Shown here: piece after piece, positions 1-12,400 of the stretch
Numbering within the stretch: the stretch's first letter is position 1
Layout of the letters: each line of letters opens with the position of its first letter
NCBI GenBank assembly: GCA_019648995.1
Contig: BLXT01003865.1
Span: 1,329,298 to 1,350,071, forward strand
Length of the DNA: 20,774 bases
Reading direction: 5' to 3'
Source: Plakobranchus ocellatus
Lineage: Eukaryota; Mollusca; Gastropoda; Plakobranchidae
The notes under the pieces: generated by a model
Told to the model about the DNA's origin: nothing
The model's database searches: none
The model's input: the letters and a program-made list of their open reading frames with translations, nothing else
Position numbers and translations under genes: made by a program

Positions 1-49
<49 letters not shown>

Positions 50-66
50 TATATATACATATATAT
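1..66. repeat. (AT)n microsatellite
   Basis: Twenty-two uninterrupted AT units (1-44), then interrupted ATAT/GTACAT units to 66. It may continue beyond the window start. Confidence 0.98.
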
Positions 67-1707
67 GGGTCATAATTCTGAAACAGTTATATTTGCATGT
101 ATATCGATTACAATTTTGTAACAGTTTTAGTCACAAGTCTATGAGTGACAATGCTGAAAAAGCTGAAGACGTATGCCTTATAACTTTGAAAGATCCGTGG
201 CAAGCAAATTTGTTTTAAAACCATTAACTGTTTGAAAAAGCAGACCACCATCTCTGCAAATTCTCTGTCCTGGATTGTGTAAGCTTCGCAAACTTCCACC
301 ATAACTTTTCAAAAATTGTGAAGAAAGCGCAACATTCTACAAAGATTTGCCATGATGGGCAGATGTTCATAAAACACTGGAGCAATTTAAAACCACACAC
401 AAAGAAATTTGGATACATAAAATATGAGAGCTAAAAAGCCTCTTTGGCTGCAAAATTGAAGCTGTGAGCTTCAGTAGTTTTGACCGTAAGAAGAATCACT
501 GGTTTGTGTTACCTTCAAAAACAGAGCCAAGCTGATTCTAGTAAAAGAAGTGGACTTGAGAAAACAAAATTTCTTTCTTGAGACTAGTCCTAATGAGCTA
601 ATGAGTTCAAAGTCACATATAAAAATTTTTGAAAAAAAATGGAAAGTTAATTTTGTTGTTTCTTTTTTATCATACTTTTTTCAATAGATTAAAAATCTTT
701 TATCTTGGCTTAGAGTCGATGAGAATGAACACAGTGACTGTCAAGTGCACAGAAAGAATATACGGCTGTTTCAATGATTGAAAATGTTCAAAATATGACT
801 TTTTAAATCATTTGGGTTTGCTTTGAGGCATATAATGTATACACTTTATGTGCTATTTCTATTTCTGATAGTACAATGAGAAAAAGCTTAATGTGCGTGA
901 GTTCATAGAGAGAAAAATACTGAAGACAACTTCACATGTTTCAAGAACAGACAGAGTGAAAAAACAAAATAAAAAGTAATTTCTAACCATTTAAGCTATC
1001 AATGTTTATACTTTACAAAAAATAATGGACAAGTATTTGCCTTTGAAGGGAATTTTTCTATTGCTTTATGCCTTTATATTTCAGTAATTCAAACCAAAAG
1101 TAAATTACTGGAAGCATTAGTTGATAGCAGTTCTCAGACTCAAAGAAAAAACATTTTTTTTCACATGGTGTTGAGATGTCTCAACTTTGGATCTTCCGTT
1201 TTGAAAGCACAAACAAAAGGTTTTCAATTTACTTTTTCTATATATTCACTTTTTTTTTTTGCAGTCAGCTTCCTTTTCTCATCAATGTAATATCAGTTTT
1301 GATGAAGAGCAAATAATTTCAACATTTTCATTTTAGAGGTACGACTCTTCAAAATATAACTAAAATCTGTCTACAGAAGTACCAGGTTTAATTTGAACTG
1401 CCAGGATACAGTGTGAAACACATACATACAAGCATAGATTGTACAGTTACTATACTAATAAAGCCTAAGAACTTTTTAATTTTCAACATTGCCATATGAG
1501 AAAATCAGTATGTGTTGCAATTTCTTGTTGCAAAAAATGTACTTTTAGCTCAATGCAATTTTCCTTAAAATTTCATAACTTCAATTCTAATAAAGATATG
1601 AAGAAAATTTAACCTTAAAAAGGCAAATAAATGGAAGTCATGGAATATGGGGAAATATAAAGTCAACATGCAAACCTGGCGAGTTGTGATGGGTTTTCTC
1701 AAATTGC

Positions 1708-1798
1708 CACACTTATACATGTATGTGGGGCAATAAGGCAAATAGGTCATCACACACCTCTACATGTATGTGGGGCTACAGGGCAAATCAGTCACTTC
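1708..1798. repeat. Tandem duplication of about 45 bp
   Basis: TACATGTATGTGGGGC occurs at 1716 and again at 1761, followed in both copies by AGGCAAAT/GGGCAAAT and GTCA. The copies are about 80% alike and abut at about 1753/1754. Confidence 0.85.
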
Positions 1799-2304
1799 TT
1801 TAAGTGTCCTGTCTAGAGCAGACATTGGAAATCATGGTCCTCCCTTCATTCTGAGTTAATCTTTTGTTTAGCAATTTGAGTGCTGAGTAAAAAAAACACT
1901 GCTTCTTAGAAAAAGAGGAGATACAAAATCGATATCTAAATCTTTATTTTTAATTTTTTTATATTTTTTTATGAAGGTTTATTTTGTTTTATTCCTGCAT
2001 GATAATTTCTATGCATCAGCCCAATACCTTTGCCAAATAAGAACAAATTAACCAAATTGCAGTGCTCTTCAGCAGATGAGTTTGACCCCTCAGCTTTCAA
2101 GTGATCCCTGTTGTTGCTACTATTACCCATTCTTACTTTGGCACTCGAGTCAATTGAAATTAATATTGGCAAAAACACAAAACAAAAAAGGTGACAAAAA
2201 TAGAATCTTCACTCTGCCATACTTTCCAACAGTATGGGCTCTTGTTCCACATTGGCTGAAACCTCATGGAACATCCTTCCTCAATGCTAGATTAAGAATA
2301 ATCA

Positions 2305-2578
2305 AGGATTAAACAAGACCTACCTGTAAGATGAAGTTTAATCAAGATTATTAGAGTAAAGTGTTGGGAAAGGTATTCACATTCCCACCCCAATCCAAAA
2401 ATTTATTCTTAGGCTATTCGCAGCCTTTGTTTTGTTCAATACTATTTGTATTTGTAATTTAAACAACCGGGGCTAAAGACTGGCGTGAGCATGCACACAC
2501 ATCTCATATGGAGACCTTCCCCAACATTCAAATTGTCTTGATTTAACTTCAACTTATAGGTAAGTCTTGTTTAATCCT
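2305..2578. mobile_element. Fold-back (MITE-like) element with 43-bp inverted repeats
   Basis: The left arm 2305-2347 and right arm 2536-2578 are reverse complements at about 39 of 43 positions. They start AGGATTAAACAAGAC and end in TCTTGTTTAATCCT. The spacer is 188 bp with no ORF of note. No clear target-site duplication was identified. The structure fits a nonautonomous DNA element or a fold-back repeat; the family is unknown. Confidence 0.65.
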
Positions 2579-3218
2579 CAGCTTTAAACTTAAACATTCT
2601 GCTAATAATTATGTCACAAAATTAAATATGGGACTGATCTACTCTGGTTGCCTCACACACAAAGCTAAACTAAACCAAAACTTTGTTATAAAAAACAAAA
2701 TACTTAGCATATTATTATGATTTTCTCATGCATGTAGCAACTAGCCTTGGAATCTGCCATATGAACCATCTGACAAGTAGGCCTATAAGCCAAACATAAT
2801 CGTTCAAAATGGTTTCCATAACTTTTAGGTATCAGTATATTCAGTTTGTCACCTGAAAAAAAAGCCTTGATTGTACATTTGTACATCTATATATTATGTT
2901 TACAAATTGTGTGCAATAATGTAAAGAAACAAGACCTTTTAATACATTGTATGATGCATAGGTTTGTCATTAAAAAGAGAAAAAAAAAAACAACACACAC
3001 ACACAAAGACACTAACTAAATAAAAGAAAGAATAAAAAATGGAAGTGTAAGTTGTTACAAATCGTATTGATAAACCGCCTAGTGGGTGTTAAAACTTAAA
3101 AAAAAAAAGTTTTCTTTCTTGAAACCTCAGAAAATTCTTGCAGTACATTTGAGAAGTCAATTTTATTATCTACAGTTCTTCATTGAATTTGACAATTGCA
3201 AGTTTATGGCTCAAGATA

Positions 3219-3224
3219 TTTATT
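3219..3224 (-). terminator. Candidate CRBN polyadenylation signal
   Basis: On the minus strand the sequence reads ATTAAATAAAT about 100 nt after the CRBN stop, with overlapping ATTAAA and AATAAA hexamers. A second AATAAA lies at 3167-3162. Either would give a short 3' UTR of about 120-190 nt. Transcript ends are not visible from DNA alone. Confidence 0.5.
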
Positions 3225-3324
3225 TAATGAAACAAATGTAAATTAATTCTGGAAAAAAAAATATTTACAGAAGAAAGCAACATCAAAATCACAAGATTAA
3301 AGAAACAAAATAGCATTATCACAA

Positions 3325-3493
3325 TCACATGTCCAAATCACCACTGTCTTCTTCCACGCTACCAAATGTCGTTTTCACTGATGTTCTGCAGAGCCCCCAG
3401 AATTTACGAGGGGAAAGATTTTTCTTGGTTGCTGTAAACTTCCATCCCATGTGAGCATGACAGCGTTTGCACTGCACTATTGTCCATGCATAT
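3325..3493 (-). CDS. CRBN: CRBN coding exon 8 (CULT domain end and stop)
   Basis: Encodes [19 protein letters not shown], then [15 protein letters not shown] and a short acidic tail ending GDLDM before the stop at 3327-3325. Trp478 and Trp492 complete the aromatic cage, and Cys483/Cys486 complete the zinc site. The residue matching human Val388 is Ile480. The acceptor is TTTGTCTCAG. Confidence 0.97.
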
Positions 3494-6400
3494 CTGAGAC
3501 AAACATACAAGGAGACAACGAGAGAGAAAGGCAGGGTGCATTAAGTCTGTCTGATTTTTTTAGTGTAGTGGAAACAATTCATAACCAATAGGACTTAGAC
3601 TGTATTCAAAGATTTATTTTGACTACAAACTTTCATTCATTGAAATGCTACTCTGAATTTTGTTTTTTCAGTAAAAAAAAAATTTCCAGTACATTTGTGG
3701 ACAAAATAAAAGATAAGGGCTTATTAAGTTATTTTTCCTTCAACCAGTTTTTGAGGCTATACACTGTCTTTTTCTCTTTTGTTGAAATCTCTTCTGTTTG
3801 AACATCAAATAGAAGCCAATCACAATAAGGCTGGGTCTGCATAATCTCTGGAGAACAAATGTAAGTTTTTTGCTACCTTATCCAGGGAACTATGCTGCCA
3901 ACTTCCCTAAAGGAACCATGCTACCTTCCTACCCTGGCAACCATACTGCCGCCTTAGCCCAGAGAACAATACTGCCACCTTACTTCAGGGAGACATACTG
4001 CTACTTTGGTGCCATCTTACCTACACGAATCATGTTACCACCTTGCCCCAGAAGAAATCATGCTACCACCTTACCCCAGGGAACAATACTGCACCCTCAC
4101 CCCAGGGAAACATCCTCTATACCTTCCCCCGGTTATCATGCTGCCACTCTAAGCCTGAACCATCGAACTATGAGCCACCTTAACCCAAAAAAAACGCTGC
4201 CACCTTACCCAGGAAACCAGCTGTGCTCTGTGTAAGCTCCGCCCACGTGATTCAGATTCTCTACTGTGGTTACTGTAAACATCTCATGCACATGGCCGTG
4301 AGGATTGACATATGCTCCAAGGGGACCCTCATGACTCATGCTAAACACATGCTCTTTGCTTGAGATTTCCTCCTGGCACTGTTCACAGCATAGCAAGCGC
4401 CCACTCTGTCAAACAGATAAGGTTAGTTGTAGTGACATTGACAGGCTTGTCTACACATTCATTTTCAAATGCAAAAGGCGGAGGTTTTAAATTTCTTTAT
4501 TGAGAGCTTTATTCGAATAGACCAAAAAATGAAGCAAACAAGACACAATGCATAAAGCACCGTGTTCTTTGTGCTCATCATTTGAAAATCTACAGAGACC
4601 TTACAATCACAAGCTTTGGCTTCATCCTGGATTAACTGGCTTGTATCAATCACTAACAATCCTGATCTGAGGACAAGTTTTAAATACAGCATAACTCCTA
4701 TTTTTCCTTTCTTCTTTATCTGCCAAATAAAAAGGGATCTGATACTCTATTGAAATCTATGGTTAAATTACACCCTAGAACAATGCTCTCACTTTACCCT
4801 CAAGAAAACAACTTTACCCAAGGGAATCATGCTGTAGGGTTTTATCTTGGATTAATAGCAGCCATTGATCAACAAAATTTCTGATCAGGCTCCAAGTTTT
4901 ACATACAGAGTAACTTCTACTTTTTTTTCTCATTTATCTATCAAACAAAAGAAATCTAATACTTTTGGAAATGTTCTTTGTTTACCGCATAATGATTGAT
5001 AGACTTGTTTCAAAGCTATAATTTTTCCAAATTTGGTGTTTGCTTTTTGTAATCCAAAAAAGGATAGCAAATGGGACGTGATTGTATTTCTCAGAGATCC
5101 TGAAGTTGAAGAGGAGAGTGATTTAGATACAGAAAGTTATTGGAAGAAGAGAAAAATGTCAGCACTATAATACGCTAGATGTAAGTTTGGTCAAAATTTT
5201 AAGCACAAAGAACACAAAACTGATGACATGTCAAGATCTAGAGCTAATCTAAATGGGCCATCGAATTATTTGATTTTCATGCTTCAAATTATAAATCCAT
5301 TGAAACTTTTTTTACTAAGTGCAAAATACAACATTTTGTATTATAATTTTACACATCTTCATCAGTTTAGGTGCAGATTGAAATTTTATATATACTATTG
5401 TTGAAAAAAAACTATACGACTTACATTCGTGAAATACCAATATAAAACTTTGAAGAAACTTGTATTTTACAATAGCATACTTTTTTGAGAGTAAAAAACC
5501 AGTATCAATTTCTTGTTGCACTTTTGATTACTTGCTGTTGAATTGAACCCTGTCTAGTTTCTTTTGAATTTTATGTATGGATGTACATGCTTGCCAAAGG
5601 TTTACTGAAAACTGAAGAAAATGTATTTTGAAAAAATATCAAGAGTCTTTAAAAAAATTTTTAACTGCACTTTTCTCAGTACATGCTCCTTTGTCACAAA
5701 AATCTACTTATTTCAAAGCTTGTCTACTGATTCCCTTGAAATCATTCATTCTTAGATATATTATCTAAAATCATCCTTAAACTGTTATCATTATAAACAA
5801 TCGATTTTAATTTTTTTTTTCTTTCTTCAGCATGAAAAGTGGTGGTATGAACCATTCACAATTTATGTAAAAAAAAAACTGCTAAAGGTATTTGAAAATA
5901 AGTGTGTGAATCTAAGAATATGAGAGAAAACTTCTTAACTAGATTTGATTTTAAAAATCACATGAACTGGCCATTAACCTTGAGCCATAGCGCAATCTAG
6001 AGCTCTACTGTGCCCTGCAAATGAAAGAGCTGACCTTATGCAATTCCCTACAACTGCAACTTTACACAAAAAAACTGTATCTGTTATGGAAGTGCGCAAA
6101 ATTTTCCAGAACATAGAATGGCTTTGAAAGTTAAAAAATACTAAGATCTTTCTAGGCAAGCAGTGTGAGTTAAGGGAATATTTAGGTCCCACATTTTGTG
6201 AATGTGGTGTTATGGCTATAAGGTTGAAATTTAAGATTGCCATTGTAACCAGGGGAAAAAAACCAACATTTTTTTGTTTTGTTTTTCAACATCTCTTTTC
6301 TGAACCCTGCAATTAACTGGCAAATGTAAAAAATCTAATAATAAAAGAAGTCACTCCAAGGAAGCCATTTGCCTCCTCCCTTATGGGTAAAAAAGGTGAT

Positions 6401-9400
6401 GAGAAAGAAATTTTGTTCAGAGCTTCTATTTTCTAAGTGTACTTAATTCCTGTTCAAATATATTGTTCCTAAAATTACCCTAAAATCTTGAGTGGCTACG
6501 AGTTAATTGCATTTAATTTCTCTGTTATCGTGTACATGTTCTTTCAGTTTTCTTGCAACTTAATCTGTGTATGATGTATACATGAGATGATGTAAATACA
6601 TTTTTTTTTCTCTTTGAAAAAAAATCCAATTTCCTGTGAATGAGGTGTCTGCCCAGAACAAATTCAACGTGCATGTTATTTTCTCTATTTCTCTTTAGTT
6701 ATAAAAAATCTAGGCCAAAATTATACCAGAATCAAATTTTATTATCTATTCCATATGAAAAGCCTCTTTTGACTCAGGAATATGCTTTTTTGGGGGGACC
6801 ATAATATCAAATACCCAAACACAAGGGCTGTAAATCTTCCAGAATTGCAAACACCCCTTAGATTATATTGCTTTGCAGTGAAAATGTCAGCAGACTACTG
6901 GCAAATAACTCAACTTTTGTCTGAGTATGAGCAGGGCCCCATTTCATTGCCAGACCTCTTGATATATTTTGATGCATTCAAACTGAAAATCTATGCAGGA
7001 TTAAACATGCTCCAGAGCAAAGAAATTCATAAAATGGCACCAGACAAGATGAAGCATTGACCAAATTTGATGCCATTTTAACCTCGCTTCCTTCATACCT
7101 GACCCATTGTTGATAACAGTTTCTTGACAGATAAAAACTCGTTTTTATTTGCCAAAAAAAAATCAGCTCTAATTATTGCATTTCTGCAACATAAAATTCT
7201 AATCAAAATGAAAAAAAAAAGGGACATTTACCTTGCGGATAACATTCAACCCAAACCGCAGCCTCTGCACAACAGAATTAAAACTGAGGAGGCGAAGGCG
7301 CAACTCATCATTTACCGGCAGATTGTGGGCCACCCAGAAAGAAAGGTCAACAGGGTCAGGAGGCAGTGATGCTGGACACCAACTCTGAAGCTCTCCGCGA
7401 ATCTGTTCAGACAGCCAGTCCTGAAGAGCAGAAGTAAAAAAAAGGAACAACAATGAAAAAAAATTTCTTTCAATGCTGGAGCATGTTAATATTCTGTCAT
7501 TCTGCTACAAATTATAATTACGCCAATAGATAAACTACCTCATATTCTTGGTACATATTTTAAATACAATGCCACAATGTACAGACAAACCAGCCATAGG
7601 CGTCATCTAGTTAAATAGAAAACTTTTTTTAAAAACCACGTAGGCCTATCCAAAGAAGTGAGGTTTTGAATGTTCTTCCCTTTCTACAGCTTTTATATGG
7701 AGTATGGATACTAAGGATATAGGAATCAATTCATCACCTCAATGCATGAAAACATCAACTTTATAGTATAAAAAAGAAAAAAGATGAAATATATTGCTTC
7801 TTCTGATTTCTACTACTGTGATCTTTAAGCTTTTGCTATATTCCATTCTTTTTATGCAGTTGACTTAAAAAAAACACACACAAAAAATCTACCTTACTTT
7901 TATCGCAAAATCATATATTCTCTGAATATAACTTGATGAATTGGCTAAGACTTTCAGTAAATACTATCTCACCTTCAAAGTAGCTGAATGATTAACTGAA
8001 AAGTGAGAAAACAATCTTTTTAATCTCTCTCTCCTCCCTCTCCTACTATGCCTCTCTCACTCTGGAAAACAATTACATACTAAATTGAAGAAGCAACTCA
8101 CAATGTCATACATCTTATACACCCATGACGGCCACTGGGTGAAATGCGCTGAAGTCAATCGAGTGATAGCACTCTGACACCTAAGGTCCACAGAGGTCAG
8201 AACCCGGCCATGGCGGTCCACAGCAGTTTTGACCATATCTTCTGGATCCTCAGCTGGTGGGGCCATTAGACGACACAGAGAGGGGATCTGAACTCCATCT
8301 AGAGCATGGGTGAGTGACATCTCAGGGAGTATCCTCACTTTACCCATAAGTTCCCTAGGAAATACAGTAGGCATAAATCCATACCTGCCTAATTGGGATC
8401 ATCCAATGTAGTAAACCAAGAGGAAAAAATTTGTAATTTAGACCCAAAATTAGTTATAGGAAAAATGCACACTAACCGATACTATTGAATTTCTTGTTTT
8501 CTTTTTTTCCCCATGAGCAGCACATGTTAGCACTAATCCTTCCCTATATGATCTGTAAATTGAAAATTTACAGCTATGATACACATTTTAGACTTTACAT
8601 ATAGTAGAATGATCACTACTCTAAGTAATGCTCACAAGCCCTCTTCAAGCATTTCAGAACCTCTGGCTCCTTCACTGAACAGAACAAAGATTTGCAGTGC
8701 TTGAGCCACCGAAATTCATAATGAATCAGGCATTTTCGTATTTTCGTAATCTGATGCATTTTTGGTAATAATTACGAATTTTTCATAATACTAGGAAGGT
8801 ATGTAAATCACAGATATAAAATACATAAGCCAATGCTCTCACTTCTTAGTGAGGAGGCATATGTTGTATAAACTAGAAACTAAATCATCTTGCAATGATT
8901 GGCAAACCTAAGGGAAAACAAAGAAAGGGAAACAATAAGCAATGACAGTTGGCAAGATGACAAAAAACGGAGTACAACGAACACATTAACAACTGGGAAA
9001 ATTGAAAAAAAAACAAAACAGAACAGTGGAAACAAACTAGTGGAGACAGTTGACAATCTGACAAACCAGGAAGTACAACACATGCACTGACAGCGATTGA
9101 TTGTAGATTTTATATGTAAGAAAATAAATGTAACAAGAAAAAATAATGACCATATAGGATTTTTGTGAAATTTAGAGTGCACCATGCAGTGCACCGAGTC
9201 AATATCTGAATGAAAAGGTTTTAAAAAAAGACTGCAAAGATAGACCAACCATTCTTGAATACTCTTTTTAAGTCAAAAAAGTGTTCTATGCTACCTGAGA
9301 CTTATACTGCCTGGTCTCAAGAAACATACATAACTGCTTATCTATATATCTGAGGGTATCCAAAACTTACTTTTTTTTTTATCTACGCAGGAACAATTAC

Positions 9401-12400
9401 AATTACATTCAAGCATCAAAAACAATCGCATATTTGAAAAACAAGCAAATATATCCTCAAGTCTTGTGAAAAATCAAATAGAAACCACGAGTACAATTAT
9501 GCAGCTATCCTTGCCTGCTTTCATCTGGGTTAGACTTTTTTGTTATTAAGTTTATGGAGACAGAAAGTGACAAATAACTTAATTTGGAATCATATTTGAT
9601 CAAAGTCTGTTTCTCACATTTTTCACTTAAAAAGGGCTTTGTGGGTGAAATTGCTAATAAGCATATAAATATTTCAATTCATAACTAATAAATTGATGGC
9701 AGGCATATCAAATCTCTGAAGTGTTCTCTTTGTGATCAGTGACTTCAGGGGTTTGATACCTCTGCTATCGATTGATGCAATCAGAGTAAATCAGGATTGC
9801 GTCAAAACTCCGTTATTGTAATGGAATTTTTTTCTGCCATGAAGTTAGTTTTTTCTCTTTTTAAAAAAAAAGATGTATAAGTTATGAATATAGCTTGCCC
9901 AGGTTAGCAACGGCAGTACATAGTGACATTTTTTATCACCATTATTGAATCTCAACTGGGAATAGCCTGACGGTCCTGTGAAATACTTGCTGACCCAAGC
10001 TGAAGATTTTTAGCTGTGTCAAATTTTGCCATTAAAAATTGTCACACATCACCCAGACATAAGAAAAACATTAGCAGAAACCAATTTAAATAAATTGTTT
10101 GGAATTGTTACAACAAAACATTAGTTATAGGACTTGATTTTTATTTTTTCCTACAAAATCTGACCCCAAAACGATATACCCTCTTAAATTTTAACTTAAA
10201 AACATTTTGAAATGTAAATCACGTTACAAACCCTGTAATTTCTGACTTCATTTTGATAATCCTGAATCTTTGCCTTCCTCTCGCCTTTACTGTTACGGTT
10301 GATATTCCTGATGGCTCATCAAGTTCTTCTTTCTTTGAGAATATCTCTGCAGTGCATCCCAGAGCAGAAACATTCTGATAGCTATCGCCACTGGTCAAAC
10401 GACTGCTGAAAAAGACAGGGCTTGCATTTTAACACCATATACACAAACTGGTTTTAGAGCATCACTTCACTATTATGTCATTATGTTGAAAAAAAAATTC
10501 TGGTCAATGCTGTTTTTCTTTGGCGCAAGGGGAGGTAACAGGAGGAGACAAAATTAAAAAAAAAAAAAATTTAAAAAGAGTCAGGTTTTTATTTTTTTCT
10601 TCTTCATACCATATACAGTTCTCAATGTTCACATGTCTACATTATGATGAAACTAAAGCTAAACAAACGAACAAATGTCTCAGAGAGGATGCTGATTTGA
10701 GCTGCTTTTGATTTTTTTAAGAAACACTTCCCATCGCAAGTCTCCATGATGAAAATCAATAATGTAACTTTATTACTATAACCAATGAAAGAGCAGTATC
10801 ATCAATGCTAAGTCTGTGGATGACATTGCTCTTCTTTTGACTACAGTAGTATGGAAAGCATAGTGACACAACAGGACTGTGCCTGGATAATTGCATAAGT
10901 TATTTAAAAAATAAAAATCCCTTGTTCCTTTTTTTAAAAATTTAAATCTCATGTAAAATGAGCCGAAAGCCAGTGAATCTTAAGCAATGCTCAGTGAATA
11001 CAAATCTGGCATTAAACTAGTGCATTTAGAATTTCAATCCCCAAATCATATATGACATTTTTTAATTCAGCACATTAGAAATTCACTTTTGGTTGTCTTT
11101 TCAGGCACACATGGTTGCAACCAGTTCCTTCAGGCCCTTTCCCTTCCCAAACTTCAAACCTGCCATGACATTTCAGATGTGCCACAAGAAATCCTTATCA
11201 TTTACAAATTTATGCAAAATCCACTAAAAGGAGAAAATAATGTAATAACTTGTTTCGTCTTTTCAGGGCACTACGTCAGATCATATCAATCCTTGTTCCC
11301 TTTATAATTCTTCTCTTTGCCTTTAGAGTTGATAAAGATAAGATAAAAATGTTGTCTAACCTTAGATTGATAACTCCAAATGTATTATCTGTGTCAGCAA
11401 CGCGGCGCACCATAGCCACGAGATGCTGCATGTGGAGCTGGAGAGGTAATACCTGTCCTGGCACGAGCACCACACCTGGCAACAGTAAAAGTGGCATAGT
11501 CACCACACTGTCTTCCTCCAGGATGGTTCGTCCTCGAACATCTTCCAGATCATTGCCAAGGTACTGCTCAGCATTGAAAAAAAAAATAATACAACCAATG
11601 GATGTGTAATATAGGTCTAAACTATGATACACATAAGGTTCTTGTCATAAAAGAAGATGATTTTACACTATACAATTACCCATTTATGCTTACAGAAAGG
11701 AGTCTGAGAGTGTATATATAAACTGTAAGAATTTTAAAATGTGTCGCATATGGAATAGTTTCTAGACATTTATTATGATCTACTCCAAAAAAAAAATGGC
11801 AAACATTGAATCACAGCTAAGGTAACGAAAACTGAGAAGCAATTCCAAACAATTCTATAATTCTTGCTGATAATGCAGCCTGCTTACAAAGGACCTCCAG
11901 TTTAAGCATATCCTCAATGTTTTATTGTATTTTAGCTTGTTTAAATTTTATTCATAAAAACAAACAAATCAAGGGCAAATGAACTTGTATAGCGACCACT
12001 ATTTGTTAAAATGATCAGGATTCAATTTAAATGTGAAAAATTTATCCATCTCTCTCTCTCTCTGCGACTAATTTTTCCCTCTCCTCACTCTCCCTTATCT
12101 CTCTAGTTCACTGCTCTCAAAACAGTGGACTTAGTGATCCAAACTCACAGAGTGAGAGGAAGGCAAAGACTAATCAAAGTTAACAATCATAGGTCTCTTT
12201 TATCCAGTTCTTCTTCTCTTTCTCTCTCTCTCTCTGTGACTGGCTGTCTTTCTTCCTCCCTCTATCCCTCCCCCCACTTTTCCCTTTCTCTCCCTCATTA
12301 TCCTACTCTCTAGTTCAACTTAGTGATCCAAACTCACAGAGTGAGAGGAAGGCAAAGACTGATCAAAATTAACAATTGTTGGTTTCTGGCCATCACTGTC

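Larger units (their letters stand above)
67..3218. other. Intergenic DNA downstream of CRBN
   Basis: AT-rich, with poly-A/T runs. I see no recognisable exons. It contains a 45-bp tandem duplication (1708-1798) and a fold-back element (2305-2578). Open frames such as those near 224-418 and 489-680 resemble no family I know and lack splice or start support. Confidence 0.6.
4406..7231. other. CRBN intron 6
   Basis: A 2.8-kb intron, the largest in the gene. It holds the duplication at 4621-4965 and a short open, acidic frame at 5061-5168. Otherwise it is AT-rich with no recognised element. The open frames at 5974-6243 (minus) and 6782-7060 (plus) resemble no family I know. Confidence 0.75.

Noticed and set aside
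489..680. Open plus-strand frame with plausible composition downstream of CRBN
   Set aside because: No ATG near its start, no recognisable family, ends in low-complexity Phe/Ser. Chance or a decayed element.
2991..3006. Short (CA)n tract
   Set aside because: Only a few units; too short to be a meaningful feature.
3870..4235. 121-codon plus-strand open frame rich in Pro, Thr and Leu
   Set aside because: It is the translation of the 26-bp minisatellite and overlaps CRBN exon 7 on the other strand.
5974..6243. 89-codon minus-strand open frame in CRBN intron 6
   Set aside because: Same strand as CRBN, but it has no conserved cereblon counterpart. The flanking exons join in frame without it.
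6782..7060. 92-codon plus-strand open frame in CRBN intron 6
   Set aside because: Composition is not obviously random, but I recognise no family, and it lacks splice partners and neighbours. Left unannotated.
9680..9800. Possible tRNA-derived SINE because GGGTTTGATACCTC resembles a B box
   Set aside because: No matching A box at the right spacing and no cloverleaf could be drawn.
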